IMG/VR virus record: IMGVR_UViG_3300025121_000132
Location: 1-26,222 of that record
Direction: 5' to 3' (one strand)
Length of the DNA: 26,222 nt
Source of the DNA: a virus
This document shows, piece after piece, positions 6,042 through 14,900 of the stretch. Each line of letters begins with the position of its first letter. Within the stretch, counting starts at the first letter, position 1. The notes below the pieces were generated by a model. That model was not told the DNA's origin. It did no database searches and was given only the letters and a program-made list of their open reading frames with translations. The position numbers and the translations under genes were made by a program.

Positions 6042-6677
6042 ATGGCAAACTGTATTGAGCCTTGTTATTCAGAGAAAATAATGACGGCAAATGGCGGTTT
6101 TGTTACTAACGGAACAGAGAAACCAAATTCAACAATAAATTGTCTTATTAATCAAGAACCTCATGTAGTCGTAGGCATTAATATTCGTGATCTGCACGGT
6201 AGACATCTTTTACAAAGAAAAAGCATAAAACCATTAGAAGATCAAATGATGCTGAGTGTAGCGAGTATCGGGCATGTTGAACATTGCGATGATTTAGTCG
6301 GTGAACCTTTAGATAATTTCCTTACTCTTGATTATTTAAAAGAAGCAATTATCGCACAAACAAGACAAGAGCTAGGTGATAGACTGCTTCATTACTTTAG
6401 GCTTGAATCATCAAAACTCAAAGCTCCAGATATTAGATATGATCAGGAGCTTGATGAGCACTCCATGAATCATATTACCGCCTTGTTTAATTGGACTGTA
6501 TCAACTCTACACGATAATATTATCCAGTTATTATTTACTCCTACCGAAGAAGTAGACGCAATCCGCGTCCTTGATAGAGAAGAATTAAATAAATTAACAA
6601 AGGATTCAAAAGAAAGAGATGAGCGAGTAATTGTTTATCCTCCAATCAAGCAATTAATTAAACAATGGTTATTATAA
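6042..6677 (+). CDS. Nudix-fold-like protein with a degenerate Nudix box
   Basis: A 211-residue protein. The order of elements matches Nudix hydrolases of the IPP-isomerase-like type: strands with VVVGINIRDLHGRHLLQRKS (residues 42-61), then IGHVE with Gly77 and Glu80, then a helix EAIIAQTRQELG (101-112), and finally TEEVDAIRVLDREELNKL and a terminal helix near PIKQLIKQWL. In the canonical box G-x5-E-x7-R-E-U-x-E-E-x-G-U, the Arg and two of the Glu are replaced here (AQTRQE), and about 15 extra residues separate the Gly part from the helix. Only Glu110 of the metal-binding set is clear. Catalysis may be lost, leaving a ligand-binding role. Fold assignment is moderate. Confidence 0.5.
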   Translation: MANCIEPCYSEKIMTANGGFVTNGTEKPNSTINCLINQEPHVVVGINIRDLHGRHLLQRKSIKPLEDQMMLSVASIGHVEHCDDLVGEPLDNFLTLDYLKEAIIAQTRQELGDRLLHYFRLESSKLKAPDIRYDQELDEHSMNHITALFNWTVSTLHDNIIQLLFTPTEEVDAIRVLDREELNKLTKDSKERDERVIVYPPIKQLIKQWLL

Positions 6678-6694
6678 TTTTAAAATTATTTATT

Positions 6695-6958
6695 ATGAAA
6701 AATTTAAAAATTAATTTAAAAAATCTAAATGATGATATTAATATTTTAATTAATGGATATATTAATAATCGAGTTCATGGACTTGGTGATAAATTAGATT
6801 GCTTAATTGATCTGCATGGATTCGCTGAGGCGTTACTTGGCGTTGTCGAAGTACTTCAAGAAGAAGAACGAAAAGAATGGAATAAAAAAAGTGTGCTTGA
6901 GTGTATGATAAATAAAATTGAAATTCAAAAAGCGATATATAATGAATTTATTTCTTAA
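6695..6958 (+). CDS. Hypothetical protein
   Basis: An 87-residue helical protein starting at ATG 6695; an in-frame ATG at 6665 lies inside the previous gene. The first 30 residues are extremely rich in Asn, Leu and Ile (KNLKINLKNLNDDINILING). The rest is a predicted helical bundle with LHGFAEALLGVVEVLQEEER. No family is recognised and no membrane segment is evident. Confidence 0.6.
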   Translation: MKNLKINLKNLNDDINILINGYINNRVHGLGDKLDCLIDLHGFAEALLGVVEVLQEEERKEWNKKSVLECMINKIEIQKAIYNEFIS

Positions 6959-6981
6959 TATTTATTAACTAATTTAACAAA

Positions 6982-7101
6982 ATGGATAAAGAAAAATTTG
7001 ACTACTTAAAAAAACTAATAATCTGTGTTATTTGGCCAGTGTGTATTGCTACTATAACAATAGTTATACTAACAGTTAGTTTTAACGAAAACGGTTTTTA
7101 A
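6982..7101 (+). CDS. 39-residue membrane protein
   Basis: A short frame from ATG 6982 to TAA 7099-7101. It has a charged start (MDKEKFDYLKK) followed by about 22 hydrophobic residues (LIICVIWPVCIATITIVILT) forming one transmembrane helix and a short polar tail. The leader TTAACTAATTTAACAAA resembles those of neighbouring genes, and the frame fills the gap between two genes. The function is unknown. Confidence 0.5.
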   Translation: MDKEKFDYLKKLIICVIWPVCIATITIVILTVSFNENGF

Positions 7102-7131
7102 TTCTTAATTTACTTCTTAAAGAACTGAAAA

Positions 7132-8172
7132 ATGAAATATTTATCTCTATTCTCTGGAATAGGAGGATTTGAAAAGGCTATACAGGATGTTTTGCCAAAT
7201 GTTGAATGCGTTGGATATAGCGAAATAGATAAATTCGCTATTCAAATTTATCAAAAACACTTTCCTACTCATCATAATTTTGGAGATATAACTCAAGTAG
7301 ATGTTGATGCGCTTTCTGATTTTGATTTATTAGTGGGTGGTTCTCCATGCCAAGACCTAAGTATCGCTAAAAGAGATAGAAAAGGATTAGATGGTTCACG
7401 AAGTGGATTGTTCTATAAATATGTAGAGATTTTACAAAAGAAAAAACCTCGGCACTTTATTCTTGAAAACGTGGCTTCAATGCCAAAAGAGAGCAAGGAT
7501 CAAATCAGTCAAATATTAAACGTTCAGCCTATTATGATCAATGCAGCTTTAGTTTCTGCACAGCAAAGAAAGCGTCTTTTCTGGATCGGTGAATTGATTA
7601 ACAATCAATATAAACAAACGGACATAACGCTTCCAGAAGATAAAAAGATTTTTCTTAAAGATATTTTAATTGATGGAATTGAAACAAAAGAAAAAAGTTT
7701 ATGTGTAACTGCTACTTATTCAAGGGCTTGTCCTAGAGATTATTTTGAAAAACATTCAAGACAATTAATTAAATTAGGTCATTTTAATTCAGGTGGTCAA
7801 GCTGATAGAGTTTATAGTATAGAGGGAAAGTCAGTAACTTTATCAGCTTTGGGTGGTGGCAGAGGTGCTAAAACAGGATTATATTGCATCGCTCAAAGAG
7901 GTAGATACAATCAAGACGGTCTTACAACTCAACAACAACTAGAGCCTCGTTTAGATGGCAAAACTAACTCATTAACTACGGTACAAAAAGACAATTTAAT
8001 TGGGAATGTTGATGTTGACGTATATAGAAAGTTACACCCCATAGAATGCGAAAGATTACAATGCTTGCCTGATGATTGGACGGAAGGACTGAGTAACAGT
8101 CAACGTTATAAATGTTTAGGCAATGCGGTTAATGTTGAAGTGGTTAAGCATATTTTAACTTTCATTAAATAA
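7132..8172 (+). CDS. DNA (cytosine-5) methyltransferase
   Basis: A 346-residue protein with the full set of C5-methyltransferase motifs: I, LSLFSGIGGFE (residues 4-14) for S-adenosylmethionine; II, YSEID near 29-33; IV, GGSPCQDLS with catalytic Cys73; VI, ENV at 112-114; VIII, QQRKRLFWIG (144-153); IX, HPIECERLQCLPDDW; and X, CLGNAVNVEVV near the end. It transfers a methyl group to C5 of cytosine in a short recognition sequence set by the region between motifs VIII and IX, about residues 155-300. No restriction endonuclease is adjacent, so it probably protects phage DNA from host restriction or marks it for regulation. Length and motif order are normal and the gene looks intact. Confidence 0.97.
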   Translation: MKYLSLFSGIGGFEKAIQDVLPNVECVGYSEIDKFAIQIYQKHFPTHHNFGDITQVDVDALSDFDLLVGGSPCQDLSIAKRDRKGLDGSRSGLFYKYVEILQKKKPRHFILENVASMPKESKDQISQILNVQPIMINAALVSAQQRKRLFWIGELINNQYKQTDITLPEDKKIFLKDILIDGIETKEKSLCVTATYSRACPRDYFEKHSRQLIKLGHFNSGGQADRVYSIEGKSVTLSALGGGRGAKTGLYCIAQRGRYNQDGLTTQQQLEPRLDGKTNSLTTVQKDNLIGNVDVDVYRKLHPIECERLQCLPDDWTEGLSNSQRYKCLGNAVNVEVVKHILTFIK

Positions 8173-8231
8173 GCCTAAATAATCTAATGGCATGAAGCCA
8201 ACAATAGTGATTATTTAAGCTTATTTATTTT
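8168..8231 (+). terminator. Long hairpin at the end of the methyltransferase gene
   Basis: Arms 8168-8184 and 8209-8225 are complementary over 17 bases with one C-A mismatch (G-U on the other strand). A nested small hairpin TGGC-ATGAA-GCCA lies at 8188-8200, and TTATTTATTTT follows. The arms include the stop codon of the methyltransferase. It fits a terminator for the + strand unit at the point where the - strand unit converges; a bidirectional role is possible. Confidence 0.6.
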
Positions 8232-8682
8232 GGGTGAGATTTCAGATTACTCACAATATTTTTATATATAAATTATTCAGCCACTATCAATTTAATTGAT
8301 CAAATTAAATTTTAACGATAGAAGGATTTTTTACCTTAACTAACCTAGCCATCTGTAATAAGTTTTTCGGTTAGTGCTTATGAGGGAAGTATTAATATTA
8401 TACTACCTTTTTACGCTTTATTATTTATATAAATATAAACCATCTTCAGAACAAGACGTTCTTATATAATCTTTACAGATTATACGATGTGCGTTAGGAC
8501 TGACGATCCATTTTCCGCCACCGTAAATATTATATTTAAAATGAAAATAAAATCAAGGTTAGAACAAAAGAATGACTACTCGCCAAAATAACAAACCACT
8601 ACATCTCCACTATATGGTTTCGTGGCTTAAATAAAGGATTCTTACATCTTTTTATGAAAACATAGAATAATTTACTACATGA
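8173..8682. other. Hairpin-rich non-coding convergence region
   Basis: About 510 bases between the convergent early (+) and late (-) units, with no convincing gene. Besides the terminator-like hairpin at its left end, I see stem-loops at 8289-8311 (9-bp stem, loop GATCA, perhaps extended by CTATC/GATAG outside it), 8385-8407 (8-bp stem with one mismatch, then five T), 8448-8462 (AGAAC/GTTCT), 8465-8484 (TATAATC/GATTATA) and near 8590-8620 (AAACCA/TGGTTT). A - strand frame at 8421-8552 reads protein-like (GGGKWIVSPNAHRIICKDYI) but has no ATG, GTG or TTG start. It may be a decayed gene, a structured RNA, or a replication or packaging site. Confidence 0.5.
8385..8412 (+). terminator. Weak terminator-like hairpin
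   Basis: Arms GGAAGTAT (8385-8392) and ATACTACC (8400-8407), with one mismatch and a 7-base loop, are followed directly by five T. It could stop + strand transcription that passes the hairpin near 8200. The stem is AT-rich and short, so this is tentative. Confidence 0.35.
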
Positions 8683-8853
8683 TTATTTATTAATCACATC
8701 AATCCCAGCGAATTTAAGTAGCCAAGCGATAGCCGCACAAACAACAAAGATTGTTACGATTGTTAGCACTATTCCTGATAATAGAGGAAGTAGAAAAGTG
8801 ATGATAATATAAAAAACTAAAACTCCTAATAAAATTGATAATAAAGTATTCAT
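8683..8853 (-). CDS. 56-residue membrane protein, holin-like
   Basis: A short frame, from ATG at 8853 to TAA at 8683, of two hydrophobic segments (MNTLLSILLGVLVFYIIITF and LLSGIVLTIVTIFVVCAAIA) with a short polar end (DVINK). Two close transmembrane helices in a tiny protein, placed last in the lysis cassette after an M23 endolysin and another two-helix protein, fit a holin or antiholin. The 17-base spacing from the previous gene suggests one transcript. The precise function is inferred from context. Confidence 0.6.
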   Translation of the reverse strand: MNTLLSILLGVLVFYIIITFLLPLLSGIVLTIVTIFVVCAAIAWLLKFAGIDVINK

Positions 8854-8870
8854 ATGTTTTGATTATTAGA

Positions 8871-9173
8871 TCATGCTTCATCTTGTTCTTTATTTGGTAA
8901 ATTAGCAAGTTTTATTATTGGTTCTTCTGTAATAACTTCTGCGGCACGAGTAGGTATGATTGTTTTTGTAAACTGTGGAGCCAATAAAGCAATAAGAGCC
9001 TTTATGGCACTCCTTAAACAAGCCCCTCCTAGCACCATTAAGGTGGTTGTGTCAAGATCCCCCCTCCATAACGAACCTAGCACAGCAGATTCAAATAAAA
9101 CCATCATGGCGATAAACGTAGTCACAAAAGACTTTACCTCGTCTTTTAAAAATTGTTCTGTTTCGATTGTCAT
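8871..9173 (-). CDS. Putative holin
   Basis: A 100-residue protein with two hydrophobic segments, about residues 17-34 (VTTFIAMMVLFESAVLG) and 45-66 (LMVLGGACLRSAIKALIALL), separated by a short polar turn, and a charged C-terminal tail (LPNKEQDEA). This is a class II holin-like layout. It follows the M23 endolysin by 12 bases in the same transcript, the usual position for a lysis cassette. Holins form membrane lesions that time lysis and release or activate endolysin. The class is inferred from topology and context because holins share little sequence. Confidence 0.65.
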   Translation of the reverse strand: MTIETEQFLKDEVKSFVTTFIAMMVLFESAVLGSLWRGDLDTTTLMVLGGACLRSAIKALIALLAPQFTKTIIPTRAAEVITEEPIIKLANLPNKEQDEA

Positions 9174-9185
9174 AATAAGTATTGG

Positions 9186-9818
9186 TTAAATATTGCTCAT
9201 TGATAGAGCAAATTTTTGTAAAGGTTCAACGTTCAGAATATGATATTTTCTTAAAATCTCTAAAAACCAAGCCTTATCACTATTTATATTTCCATCCTGT
9301 AATAACCCATTATTTAACCAATAGTCTACCGCTTGCTTCTCCCACCCCTTTAATCCTGACACGTCTTGAGCCGTCTCCTGTGCGTTTAACCAAGAAAGCG
9401 GATCAATATATCCTAAATATCCGTTTTTGTAGTTTAAAACGCTTCCCTTGCTGTCGATTTCACGCAATCCGAAATGAAGATGTGCGCCTGTTGAAAACCC
9501 AGTATTACCTGAAATCAAAACGCAATCTCCTTTTTTAACTTTTATCCCAATTTGTTTACAAATAACTTCTTTGCCGTGAGCATAAATTGTCTGAAAGCCG
9601 TTGTGATTGATCCTAATGTAATGACCATAGCCATCCTCATCACAACCTATATAATTCACTACGCCATCATCTACTGTTAAAATTGGTGTACTTTCTGGAA
9701 TTGCGAAATCTAAACCGTTATGACCTGCTAAATTAAACTGAGAATAAAGTTGTGGATTCTCACCAAAATATTGTGAAATCCTAAATTCATTTTCGAAAGG
9801 ATAAGATATGTTTTTCAT
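9186..9818 (-). CDS. M23-family metallopeptidase endolysin
   Basis: A 210-residue protein. Residues ~15-140 are a lysostaphin-type peptidase M23 domain: HNGLDF gives zinc ligands His33 and Asp37, YAHG carries His81, and GAHLHFG carries His113 and the third zinc ligand His115. All active-site residues are present. Residues ~155-210 (GLKGWEKQAVDYWLNNGLLQ and on) form a small helical domain resembling an S-layer-homology or cell-wall-binding unit. There is no signal peptide, so release needs a holin, and holin-like genes follow. It should cut peptide cross-links of peptidoglycan at lysis. A virion-associated role is a less likely alternative. Confidence 0.93.
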   Translation of the reverse strand: MKNISYPFENEFRISQYFGENPQLYSQFNLAGHNGLDFAIPESTPILTVDDGVVNYIGCDEDGYGHYIRINHNGFQTIYAHGKEVICKQIGIKVKKGDCVLISGNTGFSTGAHLHFGLREIDSKGSVLNYKNGYLGYIDPLSWLNAQETAQDVSGLKGWEKQAVDYWLNNGLLQDGNINSDKAWFLEILRKYHILNVEPLQKFALSMSNI

Positions 9819-9827
9819 AATTTAGAA

Positions 9828-10265
9828 TTAAGATGTGAGATTAGTGGTAAAGCCAATAATCCCTAAAATAATAAATGTTATGATCGCTCCTATTAATCCT
9901 CCCCATAATTTTTGATATTTACCATCTTTTATAATAATCATTAAATCTTTTTTTGTTACCATATTTTCTTTTAATGTTAAAGTCTCAACTATATTATTTT
10001 TAAGTTTTTCTGTTTCTTTGCCATAATTTTGTAAAAACTCATTAAATTTAGCCATCATTTCATCAAGTTTTTGAGGGATTAAATTAAAAGGTATAATTTG
10101 CTTTTCTAATGAAGCCAGTCGTTCCGAAAGAGATAATTCTAGCACTTGTATTCTATTATAAATATCATGTTTAGCTTCATGGAGCTTTAAGAGATCAGAT
10201 TTAAACTCTTCATGATCTTTTAAGTTTTGATCTAATTTATCTTTCTGTAAGCATGGATTTGACAT
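9828..10265 (-). CDS. Coiled-coil protein with C-terminal membrane helix
   Basis: A 145-residue protein starting at MSNPC; the in-frame ATG at 10307 lies inside the previous gene. Residues ~5-110 are helical with coiled-coil heptads (LDQNLKDHEEFKSDLLKLHE). The C-terminus is one transmembrane helix (LWGGLIGAIITFIILGIIGF). The layout resembles XhlA/hemolysin-type or other small lysis-cassette proteins, and it lies directly upstream of the endolysin in transcription order. It could tether the endolysin or regulate the holin; this is inference from topology and position. The start is one base after the previous gene's TGA, indicating coupling. Confidence 0.6.
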   Translation of the reverse strand: MSNPCLQKDKLDQNLKDHEEFKSDLLKLHEAKHDIYNRIQVLELSLSERLASLEKQIIPFNLIPQKLDEMMAKFNEFLQNYGKETEKLKNNIVETLTLKENMVTKKDLMIIIKDGKYQKLWGGLIGAIITFIILGIIGFTTNLTS

Positions 10266-10266
10266 T

Positions 10267-11331
10267 TCATAAATATAGTTTATATAACACGTCTGGGGCT
10301 CTATCATTCAATCCATACACCGTATTAACCTCGCCAAATCCTGCCATGAATTTAGTTGTTGCCCCGAAATTATGATTAGAAGTTGATTGCTGTGTTCCAG
10401 CAAAATTATATTTAAAATAATCTGTAGCGGTACTTACATAAATATAATTAGTATTCGCTCCTATTGCACCACCAAAACTTGGTGTCCCCGCTAAAGCAAA
10501 ATCTGATGCGGAATCTAACGTTGTTCCATTAATTGTAAGTCTTCGTATATCATAATCATTAGCTGTATTCCCTGCTTGTTTCGTGAAAAATAAATAAGTG
10601 CCATCAGTAAACATGTAAGTCGCATCTGTCGTCCCGAAACCTGCATATGTCATTTGAGTCCCACCTGCCGCTAAGTCATCTTTATCGTATCTATACACTC
10701 TATGCAATGGAGCTCCATTATCTCTTAATAATACATATAAATAATCGCCTATTACAGCGACCCCTCTAATAGCATCCGCAGCCGCCCAATCTGAAGTAAT
10801 AGCTCTTATATCTGGTGCACTATTAACATGATACATAGTTAATGAAGTCGTGTAAGCGTTAGGGATATGTTCTGTGTTGTCGGTATAATAAGGCATTGTA
10901 TCAGTGGGGTTATTTTGATCCCAGAACCAAGGAGCTGGCAACCCGAAAATTCCTTGATCGAAAAAAGAATTATTTGGCTTACTCATTAACTGGAAATTTG
11001 TACCATCATGAGTTAAAATTACAACCTGTCCATTCCTAATTGTACTAGGAGAAATTTCATTTCCACTTACATCTTTAATGGCGGTCGCCCCTATTGTATT
11101 AACATTAACGGTGCATGCTCCAGTATTGGCAAAATTAGCTTTAAATTTAATTGTAAGTCCAGCTTCATAGGCTGTAATCTGTGCATCAATAGCCACGACA
11201 TAAGCATTCGCTGAACCTGTGGACACGACATAATCACCACCACACACTAATACGTCTTTACGAAGATTATTAAAGTGAGTAGCAAGAATATCCTGACCTA
11301 AAGTTACCTGTGATGAATCAAGAACACTCAT
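10267..11331 (-). CDS. Tail fibre or receptor-binding-like protein
   Basis: A 354-residue protein. Residues ~34-116 form a domain frequent in phage tail fibres (G-x-x-I-x-FKANFANTGACTVNVN...GATAIKD, then G-x-VVILTHDG-x-x-F-x-L). After a Pro/Asn-rich linker (~118-165), residues ~170-354 contain repeated strand sets (GDYLYVLLRDN, GTYLFFTKQ, NYIYVSTATDYFKYNFAG), suggesting beta-propeller-like blades. It should form a distal tail structure that contacts the host surface. It lies between a tail-collar-like protein and the lysis cassette, the usual place for such genes. The C-terminal fold is inferred by eye. Confidence 0.7.
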   Translation of the reverse strand: MSVLDSSQVTLGQDILATHFNNLRKDVLVCGGDYVVSTGSANAYVVAIDAQITAYEAGLTIKFKANFANTGACTVNVNTIGATAIKDVSGNEISPSTIRNGQVVILTHDGTNFQLMSKPNNSFFDQGIFGLPAPWFWDQNNPTDTMPYYTDNTEHIPNAYTTSLTMYHVNSAPDIRAITSDWAAADAIRGVAVIGDYLYVLLRDNGAPLHRVYRYDKDDLAAGGTQMTYAGFGTTDATYMFTDGTYLFFTKQAGNTANDYDIRRLTINGTTLDSASDFALAGTPSFGGAIGANTNYIYVSTATDYFKYNFAGTQQSTSNHNFGATTKFMAGFGEVNTVYGLNDRAPDVLYKLYL

Positions 11332-11333
11332 GA

Positions 11334-11897
11334 TTAAGAGAAAGTAAATGTAGATTCTACTGTTAGCGTTTCAGTTACTGCCTTGGAAACTGAAATTAAA
11401 AAACGTGAAAATAACTGCCCTGTATTAGCACTTGCAGCGCCATCAATAAACCAGCCTGCTTCTGCATAAGTACCCGAAGTTTCAGTTGCAGTGTAGAAAT
11501 TACTTATATAGGCTATATTGCTTGCTGATGTTTGACTTGACGTAGCTTTTCTGTACGTCTCAGTCCCAAGTGTTGTGTTACTATTAGCTGGCGAAGCGCT
11601 ACCTGAGCCTAAAGCCCCATAATTAATAATTCCTGTATAAGTAGTAGTATTAGCTAGTCTTTGAGCTAGTACTGATCTTCCTGCCGTAGGAATAATATTT
11701 TCATATAATGTTTCTCTTTTTTGACAATGTTTTTTAAATTCTGTCCAGTGATATTGAAAAGCTTCCCATGATAAATTACCTTGACCAAGGATCTGTTCAA
11801 GTTCTTTAGCTATTTTATTTAAAGGTTTGCAAATCACGAAATTATGCAGTCCTTTAATTCCTGCTAGTTCCTTGTTTTTTCGTAAATGATTGAGCAT
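11334..11897 (-). CDS. Distal tail/baseplate-type structural protein
   Basis: A 187-residue protein. Residues 1-65 are helical and charged. From about residue 69 the sequence fits a tail domain common in siphophages: IIPTAGRSVLAQRLAN, then INYGALGSGSASP, and TLGTETYRK. Short strands continue to the C-terminus (ETLTVESTFTFS). Similar proteins lie just upstream of tail fibres and help attach them. It follows the large hub protein after a 75-base gap with a hairpin, and ends two bases before the fibre gene. I call it structural with fair confidence but cannot give the exact position in the tail. Confidence 0.65.
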   Translation of the reverse strand: MLNHLRKNKELAGIKGLHNFVICKPLNKIAKELEQILGQGNLSWEAFQYHWTEFKKHCQKRETLYENIIPTAGRSVLAQRLANTTTYTGIINYGALGSGSASPANSNTTLGTETYRKATSSQTSASNIAYISNFYTATETSGTYAEAGWFIDGAASANTGQLFSRFLISVSKAVTETLTVESTFTFS

Positions 11898-11932
11898 AAG
11901 CCAAGAGATTATGAACCTCTGGGGCTTCTACT
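11898..11932 (-). promoter_or_regulatory. Intergenic hairpin and conserved motif, copy 1
   Basis: Just upstream of the start at 11897, AAGCC (11898-11902) pairs with GGCTT (11923-11927), with an inner AGAG/CTCT. The segment 11911-11932 matches 20 of 22 bases with 20734-20755 (shared core ATGAACCTCT, then one variable base, then GGGCTTCTA). Shared intergenic placement in the late unit suggests a regulatory or RNA-processing signal. Confidence 0.45.
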
Positions 11933-11972
11933 ATTAGAAGTATACTTAGAAAAACAAAAGTAATCAATATTT

Positions 11973-14900
11973 TTATTCGTAAGCACCGACTCCATATACT
12001 GTTTGAGATTTTGTTGCGTCTGTTGTATACATATAATCAAATAAAACATCACCAGACGCTGTTGTATCTGTAGTATTAACAGTAAGATATTGTAATGTAA
12101 TTGTTTGAATATTCGTGATATCAAAACTTCCTGACTCAATATAGTCAGGATCGGTTAATTTAAATTTAATTTGACGCCATAATTCAGACACGGCAAGATA
12201 ATCATTTAAATTCAAAAATACTCGATAATCCAATAAAGGATTAGTCGCATGACTCGAAAAATAAATTCTTAAATCTTTAATTTTAGCTTTTACCGAATTA
12301 TCTTTTACCTTAAACCAATAATTTATAAATTTATCCGTTAAATTAACAGGGCTAGCTAAGTTAATATACATATAAGTGCCAGCAGATACAGCCGTTTTAT
12401 TTAATGATAATGAGGCTGTTGTATCAATGTGTTCATCGGTTACTGTTGTAATCGTACCATTAACCGCAGTCCAACCGCCTGCAACATCTAAACCGTCAAT
12501 AATATCACTAGCACTTTCAGGCTGGTATTTGTTGGTTTTATCCTTTTCCGTCTCATCACTGGAAGTTGTTGTTTGTGTCTCAGTTGATGTTACCTGTTCA
12601 GTCGCTCCTGTTGTATGGCTTTCACTTATCGTTATAATAGGAAATTCGCTTTCGACTAATTCAATCACAGCGTTATCAACAACAAAAGCCCCTGATATAG
12701 TTGTAGACAATTTTTGGAAATATTCGATTATTCCAAATAAAGTGGTAGCACAAGTAACTTTGCATTTCATGTAATCTTGATTGTATTGTTTGGCTACTTT
12801 CTGAATTAATAATTCTTCAAACATAACTTTATTTGAATCTTTGATTGTCATTAATTGCCCTGCTTTTAATCCATCAAAATCAGTATCAAAATTAATTGTA
12901 ACAACAGGATTCTTATATTGATCTACTTCTGCCCTTGCCCTATCTCTAGCGGCAGTCCTTGAATCCAAACTATTGTCATCAATCTTAGCTCCATCGAATT
13001 GACCGTCCCCATGTCCTAATAACAACCTCATTCTTGTAATTGACGTATTGTCTTTATATTGAGTTACAATATCAATTTTTTCTGTATATGTAAATAAAAG
13101 GAAATCGGAAGTGGTAAGTGTTGTAGTGGCATCAGTTGCTCTAATAGACTTTTCAGAGAAATTCGAGACATAATTTACGGTTGTTTCATCAACTAAATTC
13201 TCCACTCCAACGGTTTGAGTTGATGCGAATTTAGAAAAAGTGTCACCATTAGTTTGGCTCGTTACAGCTTCAACAGTGAAATTATCATCATTAACTTTTG
13301 TGATTTGTCTAACGGCATTTGATCTTGTTCTATTAACAATATAATCACCTGTAATTAATGCGTGTGCTGTGGCTGTAATATTAGTTGTGGTAGTTCCGCC
13401 TTCACAAGTATCTATACTAGTATTATTATCTAATTTAATAACTAAATTCTTAAATTTATTCTTTAATATCCATTCCCTAACTGCATTATCGCCTTGAACG
13501 ACTTGTGAATAAGTAGAAGCTGAATCTTCTGTCCCACCTGCTACAGTTTGAGCATTTTTCAATTGTGAAGTGTCAATATTAACACTTATATTATCACCAT
13601 TATAGAATTTATTTGAAGCTTCAAGCATCCAGATAGAATCTATCGTTACATCAGGATCATTATTTGAATGAGTAAATTGAAAATCTACTTTCCGTATTAC
13701 TCCCCAGTCTGGAAGTCCTGTTGAAGTAAAAGCGGACTTAGCAATTAATAGTTTATTATATCCAAGTTTTAAATTCGTAGTCCAACTATAACTAAAATAA
13801 TCCACGCCTGAATTAGTTGAAAAGATTAAATCAATTGAAGTTGGTACTGTGTTCTCAATATATACATGAATCATTATACGATCACTAGTAGGACTTGTAG
13901 TGCCGTCTTCTCTTGTGCTTAGATTATAAGTTCCTGTGATAGTTGTTGGCGTTGCACTTGTAACAGTTTTCTGTGATTTATTCGCTGTAATGTACCATTT
14001 ATCATTGTTAGATAGAGTCCAGCCACTCTCACTCATGTCAAACAATAACTGTGAGCCATCTGATAATTGCCACGGCGCAGAGTCGCTATCCATTGATTTG
14101 AAATGTATATCCCTATCATAATCAATATACCAAAAATAAGAATTGAGTTTAGCGAGAGCATCTATTGTCGCCGTTGGTCTTTGAAAAGGAGCGGCGAAAC
14201 TATCTAAAGTTGCACCAGCTTCAAGATTAAAGAAAGTAAAGAAATCATCTTCATAAATTCGCCAATTATCTATTGTAATTATTCCGCTTGCTGTTTGATC
14301 TATAGCTAAAGCAATTCTAATTATAGCCGTCCAATCAACCGTTCCAGCTGTAAAATCAGCAGTTTTTGACATGTCAATTTCACAAAAATGCCAATTACCA
14401 TCAGGAAATATAGGAGTTAAATACCAACCTTTCATGTTTGTAATTGCGGCATCACTAGAACAATATAATCTAATAGATGTAATAATATTAGTTGATGGGA
14501 ATTTAATCCATAATCCCATTTTACCTTTTGTCGGCTGTCCAGAACTTACTCCCACATACGAAGAATAATCTGTACTAGATAATGTTAATCTATAATCTGC
14601 TGCTCCACTGGCATACACCCAAGAAAAAACACCTGATGATGTCCCATTACCATTAATTATGTCATTTGTATTAATAATAGGTAACGCGGCATCATTAATT
14701 ATTCCCCATGCGGATTGAATTGCTCCATCATTAGCATAATCCATCGTATCTATAATCATATTCATGTTGTTCAGGTCTTCGGTTACGAACCCCACTATTA
14801 TCTGTCTTGCGTTTTTATTTTCCCAGCTGTCATTAACCTCTTTTCTGTCAAATTCTTTTGTGAAATCGATACACTGCACGCTATACGCCACATTTTCCGA

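Noticed and set aside
8460-8560. tRNA gene in the non-coding region
   Set aside because: Hairpins are present but no cloverleaf with a T-arm TTCGA motif and acceptor stem could be formed.
8714-8908. 64-codon - strand frame
   Set aside because: Overlaps out of frame the 56-residue two-helix protein at 8683-8853, which has a better composition and spacing.
9182-9538. 118-codon + strand frame
   Set aside because: Antisense to the M23 endolysin with all active-site residues intact.
11909-12139. 76-codon - strand frame
   Set aside because: Lies in another frame over the end of the hub gene and runs through the intergenic hairpin; no support as a gene.
12376-12774. 132-codon + strand frame
   Set aside because: Antisense to the large hub gene, with no leader like real genes; it reflects reverse reading of Thr/Ser-rich coding sequence.
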